Below are positions 34,424-36,655 of a stretch of 36,655 bases of DNA, in pieces (position 1 is the first letter of the stretch; the number at the start of each line of letters is the position of its first letter). The notes beneath the pieces are model-generated. The model was not told the DNA's origin, searched no databases, and saw nothing but the letters and a program-made list of their open reading frames with translations. The stretch is from Rhodospirillales bacterium (GTDB lineage Bacteria > Pseudomonadota > Alphaproteobacteria > Rhodospirillales > Defluviicoccaceae). Both the position numbers and the translations under genes were made by a program. The DNA lies in NCBI GenBank assembly GCA_016710335.1, contig JADJXQ010000012.1, positions 1 through 36,655 of the forward strand, written 5' to 3'.

Positions 34424-36655
34424 ATGGATGGTAACGTCATAGCAGTCGGAAATCGTGGCGCCGAGTGGCATAGATGGGAGCCCCATATACACGCGCCCGG
34501 TACGGTGCTAGCGGACCAGTATCCACAGTCGGATGGCTGGAATCTCTATCTTGAGGCACTTGAGGCTGTCTCACCTCCGCTGCGAGCGATTGGCATCACG
34601 GACTATTGCATCACCAGATCGTATGAGCGGGTGAAGGCGGAGAGGGATAAGGGTCGGATCAAGGGATGCGATCTTCTGTTCCCTAATATCGAACTGCGCC
34701 TCGACACCGGTACCGTCAAGGGCAACTTCGTCAACATCCACCTTCTCGCAAGTCCAGAAGGCCCGGATCACGTTACCGAACTGAATCGATTTCTCGGTCG
34801 GCTTACGTTCCGAGCTTGCAATGATGAGTTCGCTTGCACTCCAAGCGAACTGGTCCGCTTGGGGCGGCGGTTAGATCCGACTAAGGTTAATGACGAAGCC
34901 GCGCTGCGGCACGGCTGCTCACAGTTCAAGGTTTCTCTCAAGAACCTCCTTGATGCCTACGGGACCATCGAATGGGCCCGCGACAACATCCTCATCGCAG
35001 TCGCTGGAAATGCCGACGGCACATCGGGCGTCAGGGAAGCCGCAGATACGACGCTGCGAGAGGAAATCGAAAAGGCGGCTCACGCCATTTTCGCTAGTAG
35101 TCCGAAACAGAGGGAATTTTGGCTTGGAAGTGGAAAGGCAAGCGTAGGCGATCTTCGTGAGAGATATGGTGGCCAGAAGCCGTGCCTATGGGGCTGTGAT
35201 GCCCACGACCTCTCGCGCGTCGGCAAGCCGGCGGAGGATCGGCTCTGCTGGATAAAGGGGATGCCAACCTTTGACGCACTCCGCCAAGCATGTATCGAAC
35301 CCGAGCGCGCCTATGTCGGTCCATCCCCTCCCTCGTGGGCGGCTGCCTCACAGATCATCGACGCAGTTCTTTTAGAGGGCGCTCCGTGGGCCAAGACTCC
35401 GGCCGTGAGACTGAACCCAGGTTTGGTCGCCGCCTAGGTGCTCGAGGATCGGGTAAGACTGCTCTCGTGGACATGATCGCGGCGGGCTGCGACCCCTATG
35501 TAGAATCAGAGAAGCGCCAATCCTTTCTTGTCAGAGCCAGGGAACACCTATCGGGCGCGCGCGTGTCGGTGAAATGGTTGAGCGGCGAAGAACCGAAAGC
35601 TCGCCCGCCAGATTCCCCGGAGAATCGGTCGCCGGACGCCTATTCCCGCACTCGCTACCTCTCCCAGCAATTTGTCGAAGAACTCTGCTCAATCGAAGGC
35701 ATGCCTGCACTGATCAGGGAAATCGAACGAGTTATCTTCGAGGCCCATCCGTCGCTCGATCGCGACGGAGCCGTAGATTTCGGAGAGCTGCTTGAGCTTC
35801 GGGCTCGGCTCTTCTCCGATTCCCGAATCCGAGAGGAGAAGGCATTAGCCAATATCTCTGACCAGATCGGCGTTGAGAGGGAGAAGACGAGGCAGGTTGC
35901 TCCTTTGAAAGCGCAGATCGCCGAAAAGGAAAAACAGATTTCCCGCTACCAGGGCGATCGAACGAAGCTTCTGCCAAAGACGAAGAACGAAACCGGAGAG
36001 CGACTCCAGGAGCTTTTGAGCGCGGCCGAGAAGGTTCGCGGTTATCTTAGGCACTACGCTAATCGACAAGCTTCCCTCGTCGGCCTCAAGCACGAGGTGC
36101 AGGATCAAAGGCAGAACCTGGCGCCTGAAGCGTTGCGGGCGATGAAGGAGCGCTACCCGAGCACCGCGCTCGACCCGACTGATTGGGATCGCTTTCTGCT
36201 CGAGTTCTCCGGGGACGTAGACAGCGTCTTGGCCACAAAAACCGGGGAAGCCGAAAAGAGCGCAAGATTATGGAGGGGAGAGACACCTACAAGTCCTGTC
36301 GATGACGGCGGCGCGTTCCTCACGGCGACAGCCAACCCGGCCAAGACCCCTCTTGCCATCCTCGAAGCAGAGATTGAACGGCTGGAAAAGTTGGTAGCCG
36401 CCGACAGGGATACTGCACGCAAACTCTCAGCCGTCGCGAAGCGTATAGCTGACGAGACAACCGCGTTGGAGCGGTTAAAGGAAAGGCTCACAGACTGTGA
36501 GGGCGCCGCAAATAGAACAGCGCGTTTGGTAAACGACCGCGAGCAAGGTTACGTTCGGGTCTTTGCAGCCATATTTGGCGAAGAGCAGTGCTACACGCTG
36601 TACGCACCGCTCGCGAAGCGGTTGGAAGCAGCAGGAGGCACATTGGAAAAGTATC
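34424..36655 (+). CDS. PHP-domain plus SMC-like ATPase (TrlF-type), frameshifted and cut by window end
   Basis: Residues 1-335 form a PHP-type metal phosphoesterase domain: HIHAPGT (about residue 21), IGITDYC, NIELRLD, FVNIHLLA and WGCDAHDLSRVG. The frame stops at TAG 35435. One base later the next frame reads GARGSGKTALVDMIAAGCD, the Walker A of an ABC/SMC-like ATPase. It then stays open to the window end with long coiled-coil stretches (EEKALANISDQIGVEREKTR, EIERLEKLVAADRDTARKLS). Inserting one base in GCCGCC-TAGG restores VAAIGARGSGKT. PHP-ATPases of this kind, named TrlF in databases, are often linked with defence islands. The C-terminal ATPase motifs lie outside the window. The base composition is less GC-rich than that of its neighbours, suggesting separate acquisition. 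Confidence 0.72.

Overview
The window looks like the accessory part of a high-GC proteobacterial chromosome, probably an alphaproteobacterium. The evidence is the GC-rich coding, the sequence of an initiator tRNA fragment, and the IS families and metabolic remnants present. It is a mosaic of mobile DNA. Many genes are broken by single-base indels, and the sequence alone does not show whether this is decay or error in the assembly.

Layout. Positions 1-5.1 kb are a gene graveyard with remnants of a DUF3365-type haem protein, an intradiol dioxygenase, a zinc-free MDR-type NADP oxidoreductase, and IS3 and IS1595 transposases. Positions 5.1-9.35 kb are nested insertion sequences: an IS66 left end, a nearly complete IS21-family element (istA/istB, 5569-8250), and a decayed second IS21-type element on the other strand whose end carries four repeats at an exact 23-bp period. 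A 45-bp 3' fragment of tRNA-fMet (9466-9510) marks an attachment site. It is followed by a tyrosine integrase, a Phd/VapC-type toxin-antitoxin pair and the remnant of a second integrase.

The main system lies at about 12.2-24.9 kb. A promoter with a palindromic operator precedes a tightly packed operon: a small ribbon-helix-helix-like protein, a 5-methylcytosine DNA methyltransferase, a Vsr endonuclease, a UvrD-like helicase, a DrmA-like helicase, a DrmB-like DUF1998 protein, and a NERD-nuclease/UvrD-helicase fusion. DrmA, DrmB and a cytosine methylase are the hallmark of DISARM anti-phage systems. Here, however, the usual phospholipase D gene (drmC) is absent, and Vsr, a second helicase and a NERD-helicase take its place. 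Two further genes, one unrecognised and one HNH-like, lie just upstream. I infer a DISARM-related, methylation-guided defence variant. The methylase would mark self DNA, Vsr would repair the resulting T:G mismatches, and the helicases with the NERD domain would act on unmodified DNA.

Positions 24.87-34.06 kb are a prophage remnant on the minus strand, read right to left: NlpC/P60 tail peptidase, TipJ-like tail tip protein, two tail-fibre proteins, an unknown protein, a QueC-like protein, a membrane protein, a 3TM holin, an HNH endonuclease, a lysozyme and a short membrane protein with an in-frame amber codon. Head and early genes are absent. The last gene, at 34.4 kb to the window end, is a PHP-domain plus SMC-like ATPase of TrlF type. 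It has a one-base deletion just before its Walker A motif and is cut by the window edge. The layout suggests a defence-bearing island integrated at tRNA-fMet, with cargo lying between the integrase and the phage lysis genes.
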